Assembly: GCA_022706165.1 (NCBI GenBank)
Contig: JAKJDA010000035.1
Coordinates: forward strand, 2,259-7,663
Source of the DNA: Candidatus Hydrogenedentota bacterium
Lineage (GTDB): Bacteria > Hydrogenedentota > Hydrogenedentia > Hydrogenedentales > SLHB01
DNA: 5,405 nucleotides
Direction: 5' to 3'
The notes under the pieces were generated by a model. That model was not told the DNA's origin and searched no databases. It saw only the letters and a program-made list of their open reading frames with translations. This document shows positions 1 through 5,405 of this stretch, piece after piece (the first letter of the stretch is position 1; every line of letters begins with the position of its first letter). The position numbers and the translations under genes were made by a program.

Positions 1-158
1 GCGTCGAGCTGAAACGTCCGCCGCAACCGTTCGGCGCGCACGGCATCCACATCGGTCAACGCGGCAACGACAGCCGGTATCGTCCCTTTCTGCAAGGCGA
101 TACATATGTCGGCTCCGATATTGCCGCAACCGACAAGCCCCACGCGCATCTTGGCCAT
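1..158 (-). CDS. NAD(P)-binding dehydrogenase N-terminus, probably L-aspartate dehydrogenase (partial)
   Basis: Only the first 52 codons are in the window; the gene continues past the left edge. The product begins MAKMRVGLVGCGNIGADI. It holds a Rossmann-fold dinucleotide-binding loop, G-x-G-x-x-G, in VGCGNIG (residues 9-15), followed by a helix and a second beta strand ending in TDVD (35-38), where an acidic residue normally contacts the NAD ribose. The pattern 'VGCGNIG...IA...G.IPA.V.AL.D.....AERL' resembles L-aspartate dehydrogenase (NadX/DUF108 family), which oxidises aspartate to iminoaspartate for NAD synthesis. Homoserine-dehydrogenase-like and Gfo/Idh/MocA oxidoreductases start in a similar way, and the catalytic domain is not visible, so the family call is moderate and no symbol is given. 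The start is ATG at 158; a second ATG at 149 is possible. The nearest Shine-Dalgarno-like bases are a weak AGG 6 nt upstream; a better AGGAGG lies about 20 nt upstream, too far to serve this ATG. Confidence 0.7.
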   Translation of the reverse strand, partial: MAKMRVGLVGCGNIGADICIALQKGTIPAVVAALTDVDAVRAERLRRTFQLD

Positions 159-240
159 TGCAAACCTATGTTGACCCGCCTCCTGGGCGGCGATCGAACG
201 AAACACCGCGAAAACGCGCCCGTTGCCGCGCCGACGCCCA

Positions 241-253
241 TGCATCCTATGCA
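241..253. repeat. Short inverted repeat TGCAT-CCT-ATGCA in the dehydrogenase leader
   Basis: There are perfect 5-bp arms around a 3-bp centre. It lies roughly 36-48 nt downstream of the predicted leftward transcription start. A second small stem, GGGC-ATTC-GCCC (258-269), lies beside it. On the minus strand the repeat contains TAGGAT, which could also be read as a weak -10 box with TTGGGC 16 bp upstream. The arms are short enough to arise by chance, so an operator role is only a possibility. Confidence 0.2.
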
Positions 254-295
254 GCTCGGGCATTCGCCCAAAATATCCAAACAAACGCGCCGGGC

Positions 296-325
296 ACGAT
301 ACCATAGAAACGCGGCGCGAGTCAA
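296..325 (-). promoter_or_regulatory. Predicted sigma70-type promoter for the leftward dehydrogenase gene
   Basis: Read on the minus strand, a TTGACT -35 box (320-325) is followed by an 18-bp spacer and a TATCGT -10 box (296-301). The spacer ends in TGG, giving an extended -10 (TGnTAnnnT). The start of transcription would be near 289, leaving a leader of about 130 nt before the ATG at 158. The same architecture is seen in the divergent promoter at 393-422, which strengthens both calls. Prediction from sequence only. Confidence 0.6.
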
Positions 326-392
326 ACGCCCCGCCCTCCCAACTCAGGAAAGACAGAGACAGCGCCGGGCGGTCCGGACGATCTCGCGGCTC

Positions 393-422
393 TTGACTTG
401 GTTTTGGCTATTTTGCTACGCT
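393..422 (+). promoter_or_regulatory. Predicted sigma70-type promoter of the yceD-rpmF-plsX-fabD-fabG operon
   Basis: A TTGACT -35 box (393-398) is followed by an 18-bp spacer and a TACGCT -10 box (417-422). TGC comes immediately before the -10 box, making the extended -10 TGCTACGCT. Transcription would begin near 429, about 28 nt before the GTG at 457. That is a normal short leader, and it argues against the upstream TTG codons at 433 and 439 as starts. Confidence 0.65.
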
Positions 423-442
423 TCCGGGTCTGTTGCGCTTGT

Positions 443-446
443 GGAG
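443..446 (+). promoter_or_regulatory. Ribosome binding site deciding the yceD start
   Basis: GGAG at 443-446 sits 10 nt before the GTG at 457. It is the only purine-rich Shine-Dalgarno-like tract downstream of the predicted transcription start that suits an in-frame start. It lies downstream of the alternative TTG codons at 433 and 439, so it cannot serve them. Confidence 0.5.
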
Positions 447-456
447 TCGATGGAAG

Positions 457-1044
457 GTGAATGATCTCCGAATAGATCTATCCCTTGTCACCGAAGAGGG
501 ATATACGGTGGATGCCGTCGTCCCCGGGGAATTGTTGCAGCCTAACCGGGCGATGGCATTGCCGTTAGGCCCGGTTTCGGTGCAGGGCCGGATGACCAAA
601 ACGGGCGAGACGTACGTCTTCCTAGGGTCCGTTTGCGGAAACTACGAGACGACCTGCGATCGCTGTCTGGACCCGACATCGGTGGCGTTCGAGGCGGAAG
701 CGATCTGGGCGTTCGCGCAGGGCGAGCCGGAGACGCCGCTGGACGCAGGGACGGAGTTCAGCCTGGAAGACGCGCAGGCGGATGAAGCGGCGGACATCAC
801 GCATTTTTCCGGGTCGGAAATTGATTTGGCGCCGCGTGCGTGGGAAGAGGCGGTGTTCGCGATACCGCCGAAGTTTTTGTGCAAGGAGACCTGTGCGGGG
901 CTATGTCCCCGGTGCGGGGCGAATCTGAACCGAGAGGCCTGTGCGTGCCGCGAAGACAATGCGCAGGGTCCATGGGAAAACAAAGGCCTGGCCGGTCTGG
1001 AAAAATTGTTTCCAGATTTGCCCAAGAAGCCGTCGGAGGATTGA
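457..1044 (+). CDS. yceD: YceD/DUF177 family protein, 23S rRNA accumulation factor
   Basis: The product has 195 residues from GTG 457. DUF177 (YceD in E. coli, YlbN in Bacillus) is a family whose members are needed for normal 23S rRNA accumulation, so a role in large-subunit biogenesis in the cytoplasm is expected. The sequence shows both family signatures. A mid-protein CDRCL (C67, C70) sits in the characteristic 'C.RCL.P' context. A C-terminal cysteine cluster runs from C142 through CAGLCPRCGANLN to CAC (C142, C146, C150, C153, C162, C164) and probably binds metal. The tail PWENKGLAGLEKLFPDL matches the usual 'PW..L..L' ending. The segment between the clusters is acidic. Length is near the family norm. 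The gene lies 3 bp before rpmF, its most conserved neighbour, which firmly supports the call. A reading frame from TTG 433 would add eight residues, but the promoter and ribosome binding site favour 457. Confidence 0.9.
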   Translation: MNDLRIDLSLVTEEGYTVDAVVPGELLQPNRAMALPLGPVSVQGRMTKTGETYVFLGSVCGNYETTCDRCLDPTSVAFEAEAIWAFAQGEPETPLDAGTEFSLEDAQADEAADITHFSGSEIDLAPRAWEEAVFAIPPKFLCKETCAGLCPRCGANLNREACACREDNAQGPWENKGLAGLEKLFPDLPKKPSED

Positions 1045-1047
1045 TCG

Positions 1048-1230
1048 GTGCCGGTACCCAAGAGAAGAACAGGCAAAACGCGCCGCAACACCCGCAGGTC
1101 GCACCATGCATTGCGCGCTCACAGCTTGGCGGATTGTCCGAATTGCGGCGAAAAAGCAATGCCGCATCGCGTGTGCCCGAAATGCGGACATTACGGCGAG
1201 CGGTTGGTCATCAACGTCTCGAACGACTAA
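1048..1230 (+). CDS. rpmF: 50S ribosomal protein L32 (zinc-binding form)
   Basis: This is a 60-residue basic protein of the large ribosomal subunit. The N-terminus MPVPKRRTGKTRRNTRR, with HHALR after it, is the typical L32 start. It carries two CxxC pairs, C30-PN-C33 and C43-PK-C46 (CPNCG, CPKCG), so it is the zinc-ribbon (C+) version. Some bacteria keep a second, cysteine-free copy for zinc limitation; none is seen here. Translation starts at GTG 1048 with a strong GGAGGA (1035-1040) 7 nt upstream, located in the last codons of yceD. The 3-bp spacing to yceD implies cotranscription. Length is usual for the family. Confidence 0.96.
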   Translation: MPVPKRRTGKTRRNTRRSHHALRAHSLADCPNCGEKAMPHRVCPKCGHYGERLVINVSND

Positions 1231-1268
1231 AGCATTGTCGCTGGTTCGTTGTCGCGTCACGCCAAGAA

Positions 1269-1289
1269 CCCGCACGCAGAGCGCGCGGG
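1269..1289 (+). other. RNA hairpin in the rpmF-plsX gap
   Basis: CCCGC-A-CGC / GCG-C-GCGGG forms eight G-C pairs with one A-C mismatch around an AGA loop, 39 nt after the rpmF stop. It is followed by GATCTTTG, not a clean T-run, so it is a poor match to an intrinsic terminator. It may slow or partly end transcription, protect the 3' end of the ribosomal-protein portion of the message, or be incidental in GC-rich DNA. Confidence 0.3.
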
Positions 1290-1434
1290 CGATCTTTGCG
1301 TTGCGGGGTCGTGGACTGTCGGGGATCATGAGCGCCGCCAACTCTCGATATCGCCTGGCGCGTCGCGTTTCTCTTCTGCAGCCCGTTTTTTGCGGTAAAC
1401 CTTTTTTCTACGACCGACCGGCCAGGGGGTAGCC

Positions 1435-2466
1435 ATGCGAATCGCCGTTGACGCCATGGGGTCGGACAAGGCTCCGGGGCCCGAAGTGCGCGGCGCCGTG
1501 GACGCAAGTCTGGCGGGCGACGTGGAAATCCTGCTCGTCGGCGACGAGACAATGCTGCAATCGGCGCTCGAGATCTATCCCAAGCGCGGCAAGATATCGA
1601 TCGTGCATGCCTCACAGGTTATCGCCATGCACGACTCGCCCATCCAAGCCGTCCGCCAGAAAAAAGACGCCTCCATCCTCGTCGGCCTGCGGCTCGTCAA
1701 ACACGGCGAAGCCGCCGGTTTTGTCAGTGCGGGCAACACCGGCGCGGTGATGATGGCCGCGCGCACGATTCTAGGCCCCATCCGAGGGGTCGCCCGTTCC
1801 CCGATCTGCCAGCAATTGCCGACGAAAAACGGCAAAGTCTTGCTGGTCGACCTCGGCGCGAACGTCGACTGCAGCGCGCGGCATTTGTGCGATTTCGCCG
1901 AAATGGGCGCCATTTACTCGAAATTCGTGTTGGACGTCGCGAATCCACGCGTGGGCCTGCTCAACATTGGCGAAGAACAACTCAAGGGCAACGACGTCAC
2001 CAAAACGGTGCATCGCAATCTCAGCGCGGCGACAAACATCAACTTCATCGGCAACATCGAACCGCGCGCCATGTTCGAAGGGCAAGCCGATGTCGTCGTC
2101 TGCGACGGCTTCGTCGGCAATATGGTGTTGAAAACCACGGAAGCCGCCGGGGGGCTCGTGTCGCATATCATCAAACGGGAATTTCGCCGCACCTGGATCA
2201 GCATGCTGGGCGGATTGTTCGCCTACGGAGCCTTCAAACGCATCCGGCACGACGTCGACCCCAACGAATACTTCGGCGCGCCGCTGCTTGGCGTGAACGG
2301 CACCGTGATCATCTTGCACGGATCGGCCATGGCGCGGGGCGTGGCGAATGCTATTTTTGGAGCGCGTTTGGCCGTTGAAGCGAACATCAACGAGCGCATC
2401 CGGGACGGTGCGGAAGAGTTGCGCAACGCCGAGGCGGCGCTGAATGCCGCGGAGTCGAAACCATGA
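1435..2466 (+). CDS. plsX: Phosphate acyltransferase PlsX
   Basis: This 343-residue protein converts acyl-ACP and phosphate to acyl-phosphate, the donor used by PlsY to make lysophosphatidic acid; it is a peripheral membrane enzyme of phospholipid synthesis. Family landmarks appear in order: DAMGSD (6-11), SAGNTGA (98-104), DLGAN (139-143), LLNIGEEQLKGND (175-187), CDGFVGN (223-229) and GAPLLGVNG (281-289) followed by HGS (295-297). Length is typical or slightly long, the extra being an alanine/glutamate-rich tail. The ATG at 1435 is preceded by AGGGGG (1424-1429), and the conserved MRIAVDAMG begins directly there. The gene is separated from rpmF by 204 bp, much more than the other operon joints, and that gap could hold an internal promoter: a weak TACGAC at 1409-1414 preceded by a T-run was the best found. 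The stop overlaps the fabD start (ATGA). Confidence 0.96.
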   Translation: MRIAVDAMGSDKAPGPEVRGAVDASLAGDVEILLVGDETMLQSALEIYPKRGKISIVHASQVIAMHDSPIQAVRQKKDASILVGLRLVKHGEAAGFVSAGNTGAVMMAARTILGPIRGVARSPICQQLPTKNGKVLLVDLGANVDCSARHLCDFAEMGAIYSKFVLDVANPRVGLLNIGEEQLKGNDVTKTVHRNLSAATNINFIGNIEPRAMFEGQADVVVCDGFVGNMVLKTTEAAGGLVSHIIKREFRRTWISMLGGLFAYGAFKRIRHDVDPNEYFGAPLLGVNGTVIILHGSAMARGVANAIFGARLAVEANINERIRDGAEELRNAEAALNAAESKP

Positions 2467-3355
2467 GCGTCTTTCTTTTCCCCGGGCAAGGCAGCCAGGC
2501 CGTCGGCATGGGCCGGGATTTTTACAGCGCCGGATCGATCCCAGCGCGCCAAGTCTTTGACACGGCGGCGGCCTTGGCCGGTCCGGAATTGCTGCAGGCG
2601 ATGTTCGAAGGGCCGGAAGCCGCGCTCACCGACACGCGCGTGGCGCAACCGGCCTTGCTGACCGCCGACGTGGCCATCGCGCGGCATCTCGAGTCGCGAG
2701 GATTTTCCCCGCGCGCATGCGCCGGGCATAGCCTGGGCGAGTTCGCGGCGCTCATCGTCGCGGGCGCGCTCAGCTTCGAAACCGGTTTCCGCCTGGTGCA
2801 AGAACGCGCGCGGCTCATGGCCGAACAAGCCCCGGAAGGCGGCATGACCGCCGTCGTGGGCATGGAGCCCGAAACGATCGAATCGATGCTGCCCGACGGC
2901 GCGGAAATCGCCAATTACAACGGTCCCCAGCAAACCATCATCACGGGCACGAAAGAAGGCCTTTCAAAAGCGGAGGAAATCCTGAAAGCCGCCGGCGCGA
3001 AACGCGTCCTGCCGCTGCCGGTCAGCGGACCGTTTCACTCCTCTTGCATGCGTCTTGCCGCCGATGCGTTTCGGGGACTCGTGGACCGCGTTTCCATTTC
3101 CCAGCCCGCCTGCGCCGTGATCAGCAGCGTAACCGGCGAGGCCGTCGAAACAGCCGCCGCCATCCGCGACGTCCTCGCGCGTCAAATGCGATCGCCTGTC
3201 CGCTGGACGCACGTGATGCGCACGCTCGGACCGGTCCGCGCTATCGAGTGCGGCCCCGGCAAGGTGCTGCAAGGAATCGCCCGGCGGACCGATAACGCGC
3301 CCGCCGTGGAATCAGCGGGAACGCTCGAGGCCGCCAACGCATTGGAGAGTGCGCC

Positions 3356-3359
<4 letters not shown>
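2463..3359 (+). CDS. fabD: Malonyl-CoA:ACP transacylase FabD
   Basis: This 298-residue cytoplasmic enzyme transfers malonyl from CoA to acyl carrier protein, supplying the extender unit for fatty acid synthesis. Visible active-site elements are the FPGQGSQ oxyanion loop (residues 6-12), the nucleophile motif GHSLGE with Ser90, the substrate-carboxylate-binding Arg115 in ERARLM, and the catalytic His192 in SGPFHSS. The NYNGPQQTIITG segment (151-162) and the C-terminal ECGPGKVLQG (262-271) are also family-typical. Length is close to the usual 300-315. One small departure is ISSV (220-223), where relatives commonly have an asparagine-valine pair; the effect is unknown. The ATG overlaps the plsX stop by 4 bp. 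GGAG at 2451-2454, inside plsX, is 8 nt upstream, so translational coupling is likely. fabH, often located between plsX and fabD, is absent. Confidence 0.96.
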
Positions 3360-4090
<731 letters not shown>

Positions 4091-4118
4091 CAAAGACCCT
4101 GCCCCTTCCGATCACGCC

Positions 4119-4967
4119 TCACTGCACACAAACAAAAGGACGCAGCGTCTCGAGCTTTTTTGCGCCAATGCCGGGAACGTTGTCGAGATCGTCCACGGCC
4201 CGGAAAGGGCTCTGCGCGCGGTAACGAACGATTTCCCCGGCCAGCTTGGGCCCAATGCCCGGCAGGGCTTCCAATTCTTCCGCCGTGGCCGTGTTCACGT
4301 TGATGCTCCCTGAAGACTTGCTCTCGCGGGCCGCATCATGGAGACGGGATGGTTCGCGGAGTCCGGCATCATCCTGAGGCGCGGACGCATTGGCCGGCTG
4401 CCATCCCGAGATGCGATACGCCGGCGGATTTAGCGCCACCCCGCCGCGCCCATCCGTAATCGCGACGCGACCGCCCCGTTGCGCAGCCTCCGCCGCCTCG
4501 GGGATCACCAGCGTCGTCCCATCGATCAACGGAGCCGCCAGATTGATATCGCTCAAATCGGCGGCCTCACGCACGCCCCCCGCACGATCAATCAAGTCTT
4601 TGACGCGGGCGGATCCCCTGAATTCGTATACGCCGGGAACATGGACGGCTCCATTGATCGCGGCCACGAGCGTGCGCGAAGCAGAGGGCGGAACAGGAGG
4701 CGGCGCCAACGACTCCGTCGTGGCCGCGGGACCGGGCGGCTCCATAGGAGGCGACGCGCTGGGCGATGCCGCTGAACTCGGCGAAACCGCGGCAGGAGAC
4801 GGCGGCGCCGTTTCCACCGCGATGCGTGACGCGGACGTCTCCCGCTCCGGCAACGCGGCTGTCCGCTCCGCAGAAAAAAAATAGATAACGACGCTTCCCA
4901 GCGCAATGGATCCGGCGACCGCAAGCAACACGCCTTGCTCTTTTCGCGTGAGCATCCGGCTCAGCAT
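4119..4967 (-). CDS. ComEA-like DNA-uptake protein (membrane anchor, SLBB and helix-hairpin-helix domains)
   Basis: This 282-residue protein combines the two domains of ComEA, the membrane-anchored receptor that binds incoming double-stranded DNA during natural transformation. In order: a short basic start, one hydrophobic segment (about 11-31) that probably anchors it with the rest outside the inner membrane, a linker rich in Pro/Ala/Ser (about 45-95), an SLBB domain (about 99-156; INGAVHVPGVYEF, with DLIDRAGG), a second linker of about 65 residues, and a C-terminal helix-hairpin-helix DNA-binding pair (about 222-280). The two hairpin motifs are ALPGIGPKLA and NVPGIGAKKL, and INVNTATAEELEALPGIG is the classic ComEA signature. 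It is longer than the roughly 200-residue Bacillus protein because of the linkers. The start is set at ATG 4967 because GGGGGAG lies just upstream; ATG 4985 would add six residues. No other competence gene is in view, so a general DNA-binding role remains possible. Confidence 0.85.
   Translation of the reverse strand: MLSRMLTRKEQGVLLAVAGSIALGSVVIYFFSAERTAALPERETSASRIAVETAPPSPAAVSPSSAASPSASPPMEPPGPAATTESLAPPPVPPSASRTLVAAINGAVHVPGVYEFRGSARVKDLIDRAGGVREAADLSDINLAAPLIDGTTLVIPEAAEAAQRGGRVAITDGRGGVALNPPAYRISGWQPANASAPQDDAGLREPSRLHDAARESKSSGSINVNTATAEELEALPGIGPKLAGEIVRYRAQSPFRAVDDLDNVPGIGAKKLETLRPFVCVQ
4138..4161. terminator. Possible weak terminator shared by the convergent fabG and comEA-like genes
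   Basis: GGACG-CAG-CGTCT (4138-4150) forms a short stem with one G-T wobble. On the plus strand it is followed, after a few bases, by CTTTTTT (4155-4161), about 50 nt past the fabG stop. On the minus strand the same stem is followed by CTTTTGTTT. It could therefore act in both directions, but the stem is short, the T-run is not adjacent to it on the plus strand, and it lies inside the last codons of the comEA-like gene. No better terminator is visible in the 28 bp between the two stops. Confidence 0.3.
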
Positions 4968-4971
4968 TGTT

Positions 4972-4978
4972 CTCCCCC
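4972..4978 (-). promoter_or_regulatory. Ribosome binding site deciding the comEA-like start
   Basis: On the minus strand GGGGGAG lies 4 nt before the ATG at 4967. It falls inside the reading frame that would begin at ATG 4985, for which no comparable tract is visible upstream. The shorter start also leaves a compact basic N-terminus before the membrane segment. Confidence 0.55.
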
Positions 4979-5011
4979 AAGCCATGCGTCCGGCGATTGA
5001 ATGGATCGATG

Positions 5012-5405
5012 CTAATCGACGTCTTCCTCGCCGCGAACATCCGGCGATTCGTGAGGCGATTGGGGCGCCTCCAGACGATCTTCGTCCACGACAACCCGAT
5101 CGCCGGTTTCATCGGCATACTCTGCGGCGCGGGCGAAAGCTTCGTCAAAATCGGCCTGATCGAAAGGTTTCCGAAGCATGGCGGCGTCCTCGGGCATCTC
5201 GTCCTCGTCCAAGTAAGACGGCGCTATCGGCGCCTCGGGCTCGATCGGAGCCATCGTCTCGTCAAGCTGCTTGCCCAATTGACCAAAGGCGTTGGCGACC
5301 TCGGCAAGCCGCGCCGACCACGAAACCATCTCCTGCGCGGCGGTTTTGCCGTGCGCCCGCGTTTCACGCAGAAGCGTCGCCGTACGCACAAGACGATTTT
5401 CGAGC
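5012..5405 (-). CDS. Hypothetical protein with helical N-part and acidic C-terminus (5' end outside window)
   Basis: I do not recognise this protein. The minus-strand frame is open to the right edge and shows 130 residues before the stop. A GTG at 5389 could start it, but no Shine-Dalgarno sequence precedes it, and the residues before it (LENRL) continue a helix-like, charged pattern, so the gene more likely begins outside the window. The first 50 or so visible residues (for example LENRLVRTATLLRETRAHG) look helical and possibly coiled-coil. The remainder is rich in Asp and Glu, with clusters such as YLDEDEMPEDAA and VVVDEDRLEAP, and ends GEEDVD; it is probably partly disordered. No signal peptide, membrane segment or catalytic motif is visible. 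It lies 44 bp upstream of the comEA-like gene on the same strand, so the two may be cotranscribed. Codon use resembles its neighbours, which supports it being real. Confidence 0.6.
   Translation of the reverse strand, partial: LENRLVRTATLLRETRAHGKTAAQEMVSWSARLAEVANAFGQLGKQLDETMAPIEPEAPIAPSYLDEDEMPEDAAMLRKPFDQADFDEAFARAAEYADETGDRVVVDEDRLEAPQSPHESPDVRGEEDVD

Larger units (their letters stand above)
159..456. other. Divergent intergenic region between the dehydrogenase-like gene and yceD
   Basis: This 298-bp stretch has no convincing gene. It holds two back-to-back promoters (296-325 leftward, 393-422 rightward), the leader of the leftward gene with small inverted repeats at 176-190, 241-253 and 258-269, and the short leader of yceD. 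Open frames crossing it have arginine-rich, low-information translations and no family resemblance. No riboswitch fold was recognised in the leader by eye. Confidence 0.7.

Noticed and set aside
56..325. 89-codon minus-strand open frame overlapping the dehydrogenase start
   Set aside because: It is in a different frame from the clear Rossmann motif of the 1-158 gene and would begin upstream of the predicted transcription start.
168..464. 98-codon plus-strand open frame in the divergent intergenic region
   Set aside because: It runs through both predicted promoters, has no ribosome binding site at its start, and gives an arginine-rich, non-conserved-looking translation.
840..1432. Several overlapping open frames across yceD, rpmF and the gap after it, on both strands
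   Set aside because: They are shadows of yceD and rpmF extended into non-coding DNA; the translations are basic and of low information.
2223..2933. 236-codon open frame on the minus strand opposite plsX and fabD
   Set aside because: It crosses the plsX/fabD junction in antisense, has no recognisable domain, and is explained by low stop-codon frequency in GC-rich DNA.
4390..4884. 164-codon plus-strand open frame opposite the comEA-like gene
   Set aside because: It is rich in Gly and Ala because it is the complement of the Pro/Ala-rich linker codons; the opposite strand encodes recognisable SLBB and helix-hairpin-helix domains.

Overview
The window is a GC-rich stretch of bacterial chromosome carrying ordinary housekeeping genes. 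The organism cannot be named from it. A zinc-type (four-cysteine) ribosomal protein L32, the yceD-rpmF-plsX-fabD-fabG order and a ComEA-type DNA-uptake protein fit a GC-rich free-living bacterium, probably Gram-negative or from an uncultured phylum. That placement is inference. Nothing looks mobile: no transposase, integrase, tRNA, rRNA or CRISPR array was seen.

Layout: positions 1-158 hold the N-terminus of a leftward gene for an NAD(P)-binding protein, most like L-aspartate dehydrogenase (NadX), cut by the left edge. Positions 159-456 are non-coding and hold two divergent sigma70-type promoters of nearly the same design (TTGACT, 18-bp spacer, extended -10). The rightward one drives yceD (457-1044), rpmF (1048-1230), plsX (1435-2466), fabD (2463-3359) and fabG (3356-4090). 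The leftward one would give the aspartate-dehydrogenase-like gene a leader of about 130 nt. After fabG the strand switches. A leftward ComEA-like protein (4119-4967) ends only 28 bp from fabG, and a leftward gene of unknown function with an acidic C-terminus (5012 to the right edge) lies upstream of it.

Functionally, the rightward operon joins ribosome assembly (YceD for 23S rRNA accumulation, L32 for the large subunit) to the start of lipid synthesis. PlsX makes acyl-phosphate for phosphatidic acid synthesis, FabD loads malonyl onto acyl carrier protein, and FabG carries out the first reduction of each elongation cycle. plsX/fabD and fabD/fabG overlap by 4 bp, which suggests translational coupling. 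fabH and acpP, often found in this cluster, are absent from it here. No previously undescribed system was found. The points most worth a second look are the paired promoters, the long leader, the 204-bp gap before plsX, the missing fabH/acpP and the ComEA linkers.
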